Shown here: in pieces, positions 23,479-35,139 of the stretch | How positions within the stretch are numbered: the stretch's first letter is position 1 | Layout of the letters: every line of letters starts with the position of its first letter | From: Biscogniauxia marginata | Taxonomy: Eukaryota > Ascomycota > Sordariomycetes > Xylariales > Xylariaceae | DNA length: 64,000 bases | Direction of reading: 5' to 3' | Assembly: GCA_022695795.1 (NCBI GenBank) | Contig: MU404138.1 | Span: 124,001-188,000 of the forward strand | Made by a program: the position numbers and the translations under genes | The notes under the pieces: model-generated | Database searches by the model: none | Told to the model about the DNA's origin: nothing | Seen by the model: only the letters and a program-made list of their open reading frames with translations

Positions 23479-26400
23479 CTACTCCGTATTCTTCTCCTCT
23501 GTCGTCTCCTCGCCATCGTCGTTGGCGTCGGCGTCGTCGGTGGGTGCGGGCTCGATGTTCTCGGTCTCGCTCTGGATCTCTGTCTGGATCTCGGTCGGTG
23601 TTTGAGTTAGTGTCTGGGAACCAGAGGGACCGGCTTCCTCGTCGTCGTCATTATCGGAGCGATGAAGACGTCGTCGTTGCTGGTCCTCGAGGGACAGGTG
23701 CACCGCAAGAGCCATGTCACGCTCGAACGCCTGCTCCTCCTCCTCCTCCTCCTCCTCCTCCTCCTCCTCTTCTATGACCTGCAGCTCTGTCCCGGTGGAC
23801 GCTGGCGACGGCGCCGAGGGCGGGGACGTGCTGAAGTCCTGGATTAGGATTCTGGGGACTACGATGGGGGCGCGGGACGAGGACGCGTGGCTCGGGGCAG
23901 CGGAGGATGGGGCGGGTTGCTGTTGCTGTTCCTGTGATCGCGCGACACCCTTCCCCTTGTCTGAGGCCGAGCGGACGGTCGCTAGAGCCGCTTCGTGCTT
24001 GACCTCGTATCTCTGGTACTGCGCGCGCCTGACAACGGGCCGGCCGAAACTGCCACCGCTGTTGTCGTCGACGTAGTCCTCCTCGCTGCTACTGCTGCTA
24101 CTACTACTGCTGCTGCTGCTATCATCATTGCCGTCGCCGTCATCCTTGGGAACTTCAAGGTTCGCGCCCTTGGAACCCGCGAGGCTCTCGTCCTGGGGAT
24201 CTTCGAGGTTCTCACCCTCACCCACTGGAGCAGCCCGCGTGCGTAACTGCGTCGGCGAGCGTAGCCCCTGAGAGCGTGCTCGGAATTCTCGGGAGCTCTG
24301 GCCCCTGCTGTCGTGGCGCCTGCCGAGTAGCCGCGCCATCAGCTTCTTGTTCATCCTTAGGCCTTCCGCCCAGAGGACGTCTCTCCCCCTGAGATTACCG
24401 CTGCTACTCCCGGCGGGGGTGGTAGTGGTGATAGCCGTGCTGCTGTCGTTGCTCACGGGATGGCTGCGTAACGGATTGTCTGCCGGGGACGCAAGGTTGT
24501 TATCACCGCTGCGAGGGGAAGGAGAAGGGCTGCTGGCGCGGGAAGGAGAGGCAGAGGCGGGCGCGCTGTCACTGTAGATAATACTTCCATGCTCTGCTAG
24601 GACCCCGAAGAAGAAATCTGCCCAGCTCGCGGGCGTGGTCGGCCGCTCTTTCTTGGAAAGGTGCATGAATGGTGAGTGCCGAGGCTTGGGGGCGAGCCTG
24701 CGCGGCTCGGGGGCCGTGGGGGTCGCGTCCTCGAGGATCTTTCTGGATAGTAGTAGTGGTTTCATGCGGGCGTGGCCGGCAGGCGGGTTGGACACGGTCG
24801 GGAAGAGGCCCGAGAGGTTGTAGTGCGCAGCCGAGATGGGCTCCGCGATCAGGGCCATGACGATGTCCATTATTCCCCCGGGTGTGCTCATCGAGTCGTG
24901 GATGATGTCGATAGGGTCGGTCAACGACCACCCCCCCTCTGAAGAGGCGTTCTCCGGAACGTAGGCTGTGGAATTGGCGTGTTCTTTGCCCAGGCCATGT
25001 GAAGAGGTTGATGCCGCCGTCTTGTCTTCGACATGTACGCCCTCTCCGTACTTGAAGACGGGAATGTCGCCAGAATCCATGGGCACGCCAAGTTTGCCTC
25101 TCACAAACAAGTACAACTGGCGGGGACCGCGGCCGAGCCGCTTCTCGGTCTGGGGTCTGAAAGCCGTCGGCCAGTTCTTGAGGAGGCATTTGAAGACCTC
25201 CTTCGTCGTTTCCTCCCACACACTGGTTGCCTCTTTTCTCGTCGCTCTGTCAAAAGGCATGTACATCAGCTCGCGATCGAGTTGAGGCAATGCCTTCTCA
25301 ACGGCAAGCTCGCAGCGCTCGTCAACCGTCGGCATCTCGCCGCGGGGGCCGGGATTCTGGCTTCCGGTCTCGCACCATGACTTCATGACGGCCTCGTACA
25401 TCCTCTCGCACAGCGGAACCATAAAGCCCTGCTCTGACAGTGAGACGTAGATGTCCTTGCTGAGCCGCGGCACCGACGCGAATAAGGCGTTCCAGAATAT
25501 CTTCTGTACGATGCGCTCGTTGATGTAGTATAAGTCTGCTGCTTGGGTGACGACGAAGACCTGGCAGGCCTGCATGCGCGTGAGGAGCTCGGTCATCTTC
25601 GCACAGGTCTCGGCGGCGAAGGTGGCGCGCTGCTTGAGCTCGTTCCAGCAGTCTTTGCCTCCGATCTCGCTCTCGTACACGTCGTATTTAGACTTGCGCG
25701 CTGTGATCTGTGACAGCATGTCCTGGGCTTCGCTGACGACCTTGCCGATGTATGACGAGGAGACCTTTCCGTCGAGAGAGAGTTGCGTCGGGAGGCTGTT
25801 GCTGGTTGTTGGGTCAAAGAGCCCATCGATCTGAAGCCAGATGAGCTCTGCGAAGCGGAAGATGCAGGACTGCATCTTGGTCATGACACTGATGACGGCT
25901 ATGTGCGTTTCATTGTTTGCCGTCTCGATACTCTCGAGTATCTCCTTAACGTCGAGGTTGCTAAGTAAGGCAGCTGTCGACAATCGTTCCGAAGGTGACT
26001 TTGATGATGTGCCTGAATTGTTGCTGCTACTTGTGTCAGCACCGAGAGTATCATCTCCTTTAGCCTTCTCGTCAAACTCGTCGATAAGGTCCTCGGCTCT
26101 CTTCGACAGGGTTCTGTTGATTTGATCGTAAGCCAACTTGAAATCCTCCAAAATCGCGCCCAACTTTGCTGGCGCGTCTATGATCGCCTTGCGCCAAAAC
26201 GCTAACACCGGGTGAGGGGCAGATTCGTCTTTGTATTTGATGTTCTGAGATGTATGAAGAAGGTCTAGGATGTTCGTCGCCACGTCTTTGCTGCTAGGGG
26301 TACAGTGATAAGAAGGGTCGGTGAAGTTGTTGCCTATACCAACTACCTCGATCGTACACGCGGTGAGTAGTTGGGCGAGCTGTAGTGATTCCCCTAGTGT

Positions 26401-27351
26401 GCTGAGAGAAAGCGCTGAGATGCCGACAGTATATGACGGGCTACACATAAGTGCCTGAATTTCGCTGTCATCGGGCTGGATGAATTCCAAGTTTCGAGAT
26501 TTTATTGCATCGCGTGCAGGTATGATATGTTTCGCGCCTTTTGCTCCTAGTGAAACCTTCGTGTGTTCATTTCCGGAGAGCGCGTCGACAATATCATATA
26601 TAAGTTGAGGATACTCCTCATTTCGAGGGTATTCGACAAGGGGTATGAGAGGCGTGATACCCCAGTTGACCAAGTTAATGAGAGAGTTTAGGGTGTTGAC
26701 CCGAACAAAGGCATGACCTCGTTCGACCTCACTTATGAAGGCAGTTATGGCCGCACGGATCCAAGATGACGGGACCAAATTGGTTCCCAAGTCTACGTTC
26801 TCCCAAGACTTTCTTCGAAGCTGGAATGAGCCGTCAGATTGAGAGTTGGAGACAAATGCGATGCGGGTTTTGACGACCCGATATCCATAAAAGGCGGTTG
26901 AGGCGAACTCAAGACGCCGGCGCAAGTCTGTCGAGTTTGCTCCCGAGCCGAACGTAACGTAGTGACGAGTGATGGCAGCCATCGCGGGGATGTCGATAGT
27001 ATCTATAGTAAAGGGTTAGAAAGAAAAGAACAGAGACATTTGACAGCGGACCCCAAGGGCAGGAATTCTGCTGGGAAGGAGACAAGAAGACGACGAGAGT
27101 CGTAGGTGCTCTGGGGGGAACTACTTACCAGCATCACAGAGGGTGTAGGTTTTCAAGTCCTTGTAGTGATGGACTCGAAGCCAGGCATTGATTGCCTCTT
27201 CGGAACTCTTTGCTCTCTTGTCGGAGTCGCGGATATGAGGGCTGGCTGGAGCACCTGGAGCCTCAGCATATCGAGGTAGATGGCTCATGCTGGGCGACTT
27301 GGTGATGGGAAAGCTCCGAACGAGGCTTGTGCTGTCGCTTGGGTCGTCCAT
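23479..27351 (-). CDS. Large unrecognised protein with disordered tail and UIM
   Basis: Two exons on the minus strand, 27351-27129 and 27002-23479, joined by a 126-nt intron (GTAAGT..CTATAG). They give 1248 residues in one frame; the exon 1 reading continues cleanly into DTIDIPAMAAITRHY. I do not recognise the ordered part (about 1-750); it looks alpha-helical and has no visible enzyme signature or membrane helix. From about residue 790 the protein is low-complexity: Pro/Ser-rich, then a Ser tract (DNA about 24080-24125), then a Glu tract (DNA about 23728-23772). The Glu tract leads directly into FERDMALAVHLSLEDQ, which fits the ubiquitin-interacting motif (acidic run, hydrophobics, A-x3-S, acidic). 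The tail then ends Asp/Glu-rich. The second-exon ATG at 26982 is an alternative start. The role is unknown; the motif suggests ubiquitin binding. Confidence 0.8.
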
Positions 27352-27608
27352 GTTGACTGACTGGTAGGAATATGCCTCCCGGAGCCGAATATTGATGCCG
27401 GTGGCTTTCGGTTGCAGGAGGATAGGAAAAGTTGGTTCTTTCCCTGCGAGTTGATATTATGATAGTGTGGGTTGTGTTGCTTGAAAAGCAGGTGATGAGG
27501 GGAGTTGTAAGAGGACTAGGAGCCCGGTGTTTTGTTTTTAGTTAGAGGTGGGAGAAACCAACTTGTATTTAGTATTGAGTTGTTATGATTTTCCTAGGAA
27601 AATGCATT

Positions 27609-27652
27609 TGTGCAATTTCTTCAGCTTAGATGTGCAATTTCTTCAGCTTAGA
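27609..27652. repeat. 22-bp tandem duplication
   Basis: Two perfect adjacent copies of TGTGCAATTTCTTCAGCTTA followed by GA. Confidence 0.95.
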
Positions 27653-28935
27653 CTCGAGTCTCGGCGGGCTCGCATTATGATTTCCAGGGAAGGCATCTTC
27701 TGGACCCGCACATAGTCGGCGATGTCATTGGCGATGTCATCCAAGCTCAGTGGAAGGTCATGCTCCTTGTGCCTTGACCTTCCATACGCCAACCCAGAAT
27801 ATTCCATGGCCCCTGATATGGAAGACAAACGTCTTCAACCGTAGTATATGAGAGGAATATGACGGCCTCTAAATTTATACTTATATCCAAGGCACTTGGC
27901 CTGGTAAGTTTGTTGACAGCACGGACAAAGGCAGTACTTCCACCAATATTACCTTAACAGTGTCCGTGGGATGGCACACTCCATAGCAGTCCTTATGAGT
28001 GCCTCTAAGATGTATATATATGATCCTCGTGAGGATGTATGTAGCCCCAGCCTTCGGGACAGCGGTGGTCGTCAGGGCTTGTAGTCTGTTAAAGAAGTAT
28101 CTTAGTATCACAGTCCTTGTTGCCGACTTGAGTGAAGATTTTTGTAGCAGGGATGACAAGGATGACGCCGCCGACGACAGCTAGTGGCATGAGGTTATGA
28201 GAAAATACCATTATAAGAGCAAAGGTTATGGTGTTTGCTTGTCAGCATTATGCAAGAGTAGCAACAAATTTAAAGGGATGCAATAAGGGACCTTATGTAT
28301 TGAGGATAAATAAAAGGACATAGAAAAAAAGACGAAGAAAAGTATCATAGTTGGCAAGCTTTTATGTGTAAAGAGGTGTATGGGCATGTTGGAAGAAAAG
28401 GGGTACAGTGGTTAAAATCGGTGAAAATGGCCCTAAATGTGGGCTGCTCTGAGAATAAAAAGGAGGCTTTCCATATGTTGACAATAAGATGCTCTGCACA
28501 ACCTAAATGAAGATCTTTCATCGCGCTATGTATTTTATACAATAAAGGGTAGTGTTGAGGGTAAAATATGCGGCCGCTGTCCCGGGCACAATAACTTCTA
28601 CACACCAACCATACAGGAAGGTATATAGATGATGGGTATCTAGGGAGTTCTCATAGTGAGTATTGTAATGGTTTGAATAAATTATGAATGAATAGGTATC
28701 AAGGATATGTGGAACTGCATTGTCTCGACGTGTTCCAGCGTTGGTGGTTATTGCAAGACAATGCGATGCGCTCGCATTCAATGTAGCCAGGTTGATTTAT
28801 TTACCCGCACGAGTCCCATACTATGACACATAGGGCCAGTGATAAGTAATGTGTGCGGTAATGAAAACTATTAGTAGAAGTCCATCACCACACTAGGATG
28901 ATTTCAAGGGGAAGATTCTCTCCCGACAAACGGGC

Positions 28936-28940
28936 TATAA
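28936..28940 (+). promoter_or_regulatory. TATA-like element of the BTB gene
   Basis: GGGCTATAAAGC lies about 140 bp upstream of the ATG at 29078. Its position argues that the in-frame ATG at 28898 lies upstream of the transcript and is not the real start. Confidence 0.4.
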
Positions 28941-29077
28941 AGCTACGACACCCGAGGCCTGCACACTTGACTGAACCTCCTGCACAAGCAACCGCACTTC
29001 CTTCAGGTTTTCTTCTTTCCACATTCCCAACACTTGAACCCTTCCTGGATTTCAAGGCTCTCAGTTTAGGTCCATTA

Positions 29078-30170
29078 ATGGAGAACCAACAATCCAGTCC
29101 CCATGGTGGGACTAAGCGCCGCCATCAGCGAACGCGCAAGGGTGAAACCTTGCAGTTAGATTCCCATGGAGATGTCATCCTAGTCGTCGAGAGCACGGTA
29201 AATGGCCAGAACCGCAAGTTCCTCGTTTCTTCCAAGGTCTTGAGCCTCGCCTCTCCCGTATTCTCAAAGCTATTCAACTCCGGATCCAAGGAAAGCCTCG
29301 AGATTAAACGTGGCAAATGCCCCGAGATTGCACTAAAGGAAGACAATACCGATGCCATGGAGATCATATTCACGGCCCTGCATCATAAGAATGCTGACCT
29401 TCCGCAGGTTATCCAGCCAAAGTTCCTTGCCATGGTCGCGATCCAGAGCGACAAATATGAATGCAACCAATCATTGAAGCCCTGGTTCTCTCAGTGGTGC
29501 TCAGTTCGGGACGACATTACTGCCTCAGATGATATTGGCTTTCTGGTTTTGGCAGCACATATAGTCCGACCGTCGAATTACTCTAAGATCCAAGAGTTTG
29601 CTGCGATTAAACTCACCCCCAATTTTCGCTTGACATGGAACCACGAGATCATGAAACGATTACCGGAGGATATCAAAGGTTGTTCACCTCTCCATTCATA
29701 ACACTATGAGACTTAATACTAACATTTCCATAGATAAGATATATGCCGACATGAGGTTCCTATCGGTTATACTTCACAGGGAAATTCAAGAAGGTGTAGC
29801 CAAGCTGCAAGAAGGCAGATGGCGTTCTACCGGGATCGATTTCAAATGCGTCACGTGTGAATTTGCTAACCCATCTGCCCTTGAAACTCCGTTCACAGGG
29901 CAATGCGCATTAGCCAGGCACCTACCGATGGTGTGTACGCTGGAAAGCCGGTTATCGGACTACTTCACAATTCTCCGACAAAAGAATCTCTGGCCGTCCA
30001 TCGATGCATTCCACAACTTATCTGTATCCGATGTTGTACACCGACTTAAGGAAGCAGACAAAGGAGTAGCTCACAGATGTCCACATTGGTCGAGATGCCC
30101 TTTGAGTGAGCTATTTGGAAAATTGCATGACCGAGGCACTGAGATCCACAAAGAACTCCGAAATCGCTGA
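29078..30170 (+). CDS. BTB/POZ domain protein
   Basis: BTB domains mediate dimerisation and adaptor contacts, often with Cullin-3 ligases. Two exons, 29078-29678 and 29734-30170, encode 345 residues. The BTB core reads SHGDVILVVE, then KFLVSSKVLSLASPVFSKLF, an order typical of the many fungal BTB proteins of unknown role. A helical BACK-like middle part follows, then a Cys/His-containing C-terminal part (FKCVTCEFANP, CPHWSRCPLSELF) without an obvious zinc-finger spacing. I chose the ATG at 29078 (MENQQSSPHG) over the in-frame ATG at 28898, because the extra 60 residues look untranslated and span a TATA-like site. The precise function is unknown. Confidence 0.82.
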
Positions 30171-31893
30171 AGCAGGCGGCTGAGATAGAAGATAGCTACG
30201 GTTGGTAGCAGAGTTTCGTTCCAGGGTCTGTTCATAAACCGCAGGCTAAAAAGGGAGTAGCAGGTAAACCAAGAATGTTTTTTCCCCAACGCTTTTATTT
30301 TGCATCTACTTGAGACCCTCCAGTGCCCAATTCCTGATATACAATTCTAAAAAAAAAAAAACCCCATTCGTATCCGTAATTGTCAACGTGCAATGCCCTC
30401 TCACCATCTACTACCTGAGTGCGATGATGGGATGTGGAATCCTCAGACCAGGAACCGGCGATGCACTACGAGGCAAGAAACGCTGAGCAACTATGGTGTG
30501 GCTTATGATAACTTATATATTTTGTAAGTACGACTTACCCCCAAGCGCTACTATGTAGCTTGCCTAAGAGACGAGAGATAGAAAGAAGCGACTGTAGAGA
30601 GGGAATTACTCGTAAACTTATGAATAAGCTGTGACTGCCTCGCAGCATTTCAGGAAGGTTCTCTAGTGATTAATACAGATCTTAACTACCCCCCCCTACT
30701 TATGTCGTTTCAGGGGTATATCTACCTAGGCAAGATAAAACCCAGGGTAGATATGGGATAGACTTCCAGATACTCATCAATACGAAAGGAAGAGGCAGCC
30801 ACGAGTTTGGGCACACAACTCCTGCCGCCACGTTTCCACAGCATCGAGGAACTCTCAAGTAAAGCTGGGTAGTTAATGGAAGTATGTATCATGGTGCTCG
30901 AGCAACACCAGCAGCGCGTTGCACCTCCAGCACATGCCACCAATAGTGCTTCAGAAACGTTAATGGCGTGGAGTTTCACAGAGAAGAGAGGATTTGTAAA
31001 CGTACACAAAGTCGATACTTAACGTGATGATGATAATGATCTTAATGTGCAATGGCTTTCTTCAAACTACTGAGCTACGGCATCCGGAATGTAAATACAC
31101 CAAAGATCTATCCCCACGTGTCTATGGAAGTGTTTAGGAAGTTAGAACAATACTGTAACATTTGACACCTCGAGCCCTTAGAGTTGTATACTAAAGGACG
31201 GGAGGAGACATTCGATGTATGTCTGAATTCCTAAGTTAAATTAACTTGGTCAGCTATAGTAATTATCACTTGCACCTAAGGATCACGAGGTTTTACCAAG
31301 TACGTACAAAAAGATACCCTGCAAAATATCCAAATGGGGCTAATATTCAAAAATTTCCTATCTCCGGGACAGAAGTGTAAGGCATCAAACCCCTATTATT
31401 CGTCGTAGAAATGTTGTTAATAAACCTTAATCTCAACCGCATGCTATGCTCCAGTGGTGTTAAACTAGCGATATTACCTTATGGTCGGGCTCATCCTTGC
31501 CAAGTGAATTTATATCCGCACCTTGACTTGCCTAACCCCCTAGCCCACGACAAGAGCAGCCACCTGCGTACACGATCAAGGGGCCGGTTGATAATCCAGT
31601 CACGCGATCATTCGCGACAAGCTTTAGTCTTCTAGTAAACTACATGCTTGATTACAAATGAAATATAATCAGGATTCGTGAAAGGATCTCAGACTTACCA
31701 ATCTATAGGGTTGCCTACCGACGTCGTGTGGATATAAATGGTCCAGTATGCAGTAAACGACATACAACCTAAGGCTAAGGACAACTTCATCCGCAGATCG
31801 TATATAAAAAGCCAAGATGAAGCAAAGCAGGATGCCTGTATCCTCGTCTTTGTCACCACTCACATATCATTCACAAGTGTTCCTTCCAATATA
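30171..31893. other. Intergenic region
   Basis: About 1.7 kb without a recognisable gene; poly-A at 30349-30360. It ends in the still recognisable promoter of the dead GST gene. Confidence 0.45.
31801..31811 (+). promoter_or_regulatory. TATA box upstream of the GST pseudogene
   Basis: TATATAAAAAG sits 93 bp upstream of the ATG at 31894, at a suitable distance for a core promoter. It suggests the pseudogene was expressed until recently. Confidence 0.45.
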
Positions 31894-32397
31894 ATGTCAA
31901 GGAATCTCTCTCCTCATCGCCAAGAAAACCCTCCCCTATCCAAACAACCTAAAACCCAACACAGGCTAGCTATAATTCCATTCCCGAACCCAAGCCCATC
32001 AAGCTATAAGGAAACTGGTGCATCAACTCCAGCAAAGTCGCCATCATCCCCGAGGAGCTCAACCCGCCCTACGAACTCACTCCCCGTGCCCCTCTCCCTG
32101 CACTGAAGTCGACCCCGCCGCCTACGTAGCCGTGCACCCCAACGGCCGAACACGGGGCTCACGCTCTGGAGGTCCGGTCCGGCGCGATCCTCGGATACCC
32201 CGTCGAGCGGCACGGCGCGACTAGGAAGCCGAGCTTCGTCCCGCGGCACGCACGAGGGGCGTGGCACGCGCTGCACCTCCAAGGCAGCGGGCAGGCGGTA
32301 TGGTTCCGGCCGTTCGCGTCGGAGCCGGTGCCGCTGGCGTCGGAGCGGTACGCGCGCGAGGTCAGCCGCGTGTCGGGCGTCGTCGACGGGCACCCGA

Positions 32398-32431
<34 letters not shown>

Positions 32432-32607
32432 CCGGCGGGCTGTGGATCGTAGACGGCTAGTTCTCGTACGTCGATGTCGCGTTTGTGCTGCCCCAGGAGG
32501 TTGCTGGCATGGTGCTACCAAAGGGGGAGTATGATGTTAACAACTTCCCGCACTTCAAGGCGTGGCTCGATGAGTTGCTGGCGCGCGAGACTGTGCTCTA
32601 CGTTTGA
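31894..32607 (+). pseudogene. Glutathione S-transferase (Ure2-like) pseudogene
   Basis: Fragments of a soluble GST appear in the correct order but in different frames. The start is MSRNLS. The glutathione-site helix is NSSKVAIIPEELNPPYELT, and PAAYVAVHPNGRT follows in a second frame. The alpha-domain reads GAILGYPVERHGA, LQGSGQAVWFRPF and YAREVSRVSGVVDGHPR. The C-terminus is FSYVDVAFVLPQEVAGM to a stop at 32605. Breaks: frame changes near 32020-32110 and near 32180, an expanded GAC trinucleotide run at 32402-32430, and an in-frame TAG at 32458-32460 where the family has a codon such as CAG (a C-to-T change of the RIP type). About 230 residues would be the normal size, and the remains match that. 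Not translatable as one protein. Confidence 0.8.
32402..32430. repeat. (GAC)n trinucleotide run
   Basis: About nine GAC units inside the GST pseudogene; it has displaced the coding frame locally. Confidence 0.9.
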
Positions 32608-32970
32608 TAAATTTAAACCTAAGAAACGAGGGTAAGAATGACTGATGGGCCGTGTTAAATATCTCATTCTCCTCGACACTAGCATGCATTCATTTTCGGC
32701 GCTTGTTCTTTAAGGGCAATAGGTCTCTTCCTATTGAGTGGCCATGGGCCTATATCTATAGACCGCTTATTCGAAATACTTATTCATATCCTCTATTATT
32801 TTCCCCGATGTGCTCGTTTTGTGTATCTTCTCGTGCAGTGAGCTTATTACTGAAAAACAAAAAAAACAAAAGTCTATCCTATAATGGGCCGAGCTAAACT
32901 GGAAATATAATTATGTTGTTTAAAGTGGGTGAATTGTAGCAAATAGAAAAAAAAAAAAGAAACCCCCTTA
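32608..32970. other. Convergent intergenic region
   Basis: About 360 bases between the GST pseudogene and the 3' end of the serine dehydratase; A-rich near 32945. Nothing recognised. Confidence 0.5.
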
Positions 32971-35139
32971 TCAGCAGTCGGGAACACTGACGGGAATGTG
33001 CAGAGGCACACTCGTCGCTAGCCCGCTGAGGCTCGTCTCTTTGAACTCGTTTCGCATGCCCTGGGCCGTCAGGCGCATGGCGCGGATGGCATCATCGAGA
33101 CTGACTTTTTGGGTGCCGGACTCACTGCTGAGAGCAAGGTTGGCGCTCGATATGGCCTTGATAGCACCCAGCGCGTTGCGCTCGATGCAAGGTGCCTGCA
33201 CCAGCCCGCCAATGGGATCGCATGTCAAGCCAAGATTGTGTTCGATACCAATTTCCGCGGCCTGCTCGATCGTCTCTGGACTGGCACCCATGCAGGCGGC
33301 GAAAGCACCGGCTGCCATCGAGCAAGCCACGCCGACCTCGGCCATACATCCGCCCTCGGCCGCAGAGATGGTGGCACCACGCTTGTACAACATACCGATA
33401 GCCGCTGCTGTCAGAAGAAAAGTGAGGATATCTCGCTCGTAATCGTCACTGATAAATTCAACCGTGTATTTTAATACGGCTGGGATGATGCCCGCCGCGC
33501 CGTTAGTTGGTGCTGTTACGATACGTCCACCGGCCGCATTCGTTTCATTAACGGCGATAGCATATACTGTCAAGTAATCCATGGCGGGAAATGAGGTTCG
33601 GCGCAGGGGCGAGGGCATGATTGGGTGATACACGGAGCCGTGTATACGCGGAGGGCCGCGCTTCCCGGTGGCCTTGCGGCTTAGGCTCATATTCGTTGAC
33701 TTAGGGAGCGCAGGTACATTTCTCCCGGCTGGCAATGACTCGTCATTATTGATACTGCTTGGAGCGGAGAGCTGCGCTTTTGAAGCGGCCTTTCCGGTAT
33801 TTTGAGTATGGGAAGGATAGAGGCCTCTCGTCAATCGCTGATACAGCGCGGGCGCCCGTCTATGCAGCTTGAGCGAACCAGGTAGTGTGGTGTCGAGGGG
33901 CGCTTCAACGCCTTGAAGTATGCTGCTGTCCATGACTTCCCATATTCGGAACAGCTTCTGGTGGATCTCTTCATCGGTATAACCGTGGCTCTTCTCGTTT
34001 TCGTATACCAACTGTGCTATGGTCAGGTTATGTTTGTTGCACAGCGCCAGTAGGCTTTGTCCGTCACGGAAGGGATAGCGTGGCTGCTGGGAGCTTGTAC
34101 TGGTGCCGGTATCGATGGCTCGAGTATCTGATACATCAGATGGATTAGAGGTGACAGGCGAAAGAGCTCCTGCCGCAGCTTGACTGTCCTGAAGCTGGGG
34201 CGTTCCGTCAGCTTGGTCTTCGTTAGGTTTAACCTCCGTACCAGTTTTGCGACCACCTGCAGCATCTGCCCGCCTGATCTCTTTATAGAACATATTCTCG
34301 GCTAGATCAGCCGGGTGCCTACCGGATGCCTCCGTTGGCCCCTCAGATGTCGCAGTTGTAGTCCCTTCTGGAGCTTGGCTCGTTGACGCTGCAGTGGGAG
34401 CAATTGATAGTGCACCATTGACGACGAAACCTCCGCCCACACTGAAGAGGTCGTTGGTTGCTAGCATCGTCCCCTCTTCATCAAACACGGTAATGCGCAT
34501 ACCGTTACTGTGTATGGGCAGTTTCCTACCCCATTCCCAGGTAAAGTCACGATCGTAGTCAAATTCAATCTCTTTGCCTTTGTCTTCAGGCAGACCATGG
34601 CCCAGGAATAGCTTCTTTTGCTTCTTGATGTGTCCAAAGCGGGTAGGCACGTAAGATGTGTCTACCGTTTCGACATCAGCGCTCTCGAGGCCTAGCAGTA
34701 AAGCTGAGGGTGTCATGTGGCCCTCGCCCGTGAGGGCCAGACTACCATAGATTGAAATGCGAATCTTGTGCACCTTCTGCAGGAGCCCAGCTTCGATAAG
34801 ATCGGCCACGAAGATATTGCCGGCGCGCATAGGTCCAACGGTGTGTGAGGACGAAGGGCCGATGCCAATAGAGAAGAGATCAAAGGTGGAAATAACAGCA
34901 TGTTCATGGTCGGCTTCACTGTATGTCCCCGATTGCGCCTCGTCGTCGTTATCAGGACTAGAGGACACCGTATTGAGATGTCGAGACTGTAGCAGACATG
35001 GAGAACCCCTGACTACTGGCACCTGCACAGGCTGTCTCGATTTGATTGCGATACTTTGCCATCTGCTCGTTATAAGCCGAGTTGCACGGCAAAGAGCAGC
35101 TCTCGACAGCGGCAGGTGCTGCACCGCTACACGGTTCAT
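32971..35139 (-). CDS. Iron-sulfur L-serine dehydratase, single-chain, mitochondrial-like
   Basis: Deaminates L-serine to pyruvate and ammonia with a [4Fe-4S] cluster. This is the bacterial SdaA fold and not the PLP enzyme usual in eukaryotes. Intronless, 722 residues. The first about 60 residues are basic and Ser/Arg-rich ([19 protein letters not shown]), typical of a mitochondrial presequence. The beta domain follows with [21 protein letters not shown], then a disordered insert (about 260-370), then the alpha domain. Likely cluster cysteines are Cys598 ([12 protein letters not shown]), Cys640 and Cys651 ([15 protein letters not shown]). Their 42- and 11-residue spacings match the bacterial enzyme. 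The protein ends exactly in Cys722 (PVSVPDC), the tail cysteine reported to plug the active site in the Legionella enzyme. Bacterial origin is an inference. Confidence 0.92.
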   Translation of the reverse strand: MNRVAVQHLPLSRAALCRATRLITSRWQSIAIKSRQPVQVPVVRGSPCLLQSRHLNTVSSSPDNDDEAQSGTYSEADHEHAVISTFDLFSIGIGPSSSHTVGPMRAGNIFVADLIEAGLLQKVHKIRISIYGSLALTGEGHMTPSALLLGLESADVETVDTSYVPTRFGHIKKQKKLFLGHGLPEDKGKEIEFDYDRDFTWEWGRKLPIHSNGMRITVFDEEGTMLATNDLFSVGGGFVVNGALSIAPTAASTSQAPEGTTTATSEGPTEASGRHPADLAENMFYKEIRRADAAGGRKTGTEVKPNEDQADGTPQLQDSQAAAGALSPVTSNPSDVSDTRAIDTGTSTSSQQPRYPFRDGQSLLALCNKHNLTIAQLVYENEKSHGYTDEEIHQKLFRIWEVMDSSILQGVEAPLDTTLPGSLKLHRRAPALYQRLTRGLYPSHTQNTGKAASKAQLSAPSSINNDESLPAGRNVPALPKSTNMSLSRKATGKRGPPRIHGSVYHPIMPSPLRRTSFPAMDYLTVYAIAVNETNAAGGRIVTAPTNGAAGIIPAVLKYTVEFISDDYERDILTFLLTAAAIGMLYKRGATISAAEGGCMAEVGVACSMAAGAFAACMGASPETIEQAAEIGIEHNLGLTCDPIGGLVQAPCIERNALGAIKAISSANLALSSESGTQKVSLDDAIRAMRLTAQGMRNEFKETSLSGLATSVPLHIPVSVPDC

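Larger units (their letters stand above)
27352..29077. other. Intergenic region
   Basis: About 1.7 kb. It should hold the promoter of the 1248-residue gene on its left and of the BTB gene on its right. Short frames exist but none is recognisable. A 22-bp tandem duplication and a TATA-like site are listed separately. Confidence 0.45.

Noticed and set aside
24347..25380. Plus-strand and off-frame minus-strand frames inside the 1248-residue gene
   Set aside because: GC-rich shadows of a real, continuous minus-strand frame that includes the poly-Ser and poly-Glu tracts.
27643..27828. 61-codon minus-strand frame with acidic SLDDIANDIADYV
   Set aside because: Looks mildly coding but has no homology I recognise, no partner exon, and partly overlaps the 22-bp duplication.
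30722..31009. 95-codon minus-strand frame with several cysteines
   Set aside because: No signal peptide, no regular cysteine spacing and no recognisable family; left as non-coding.
32004..32521. Long Arg-rich minus-strand frames over the GST remains
   Set aside because: They are antisense shadows of GC-rich GST codons and the GAC repeat; the plus-strand words match GST.
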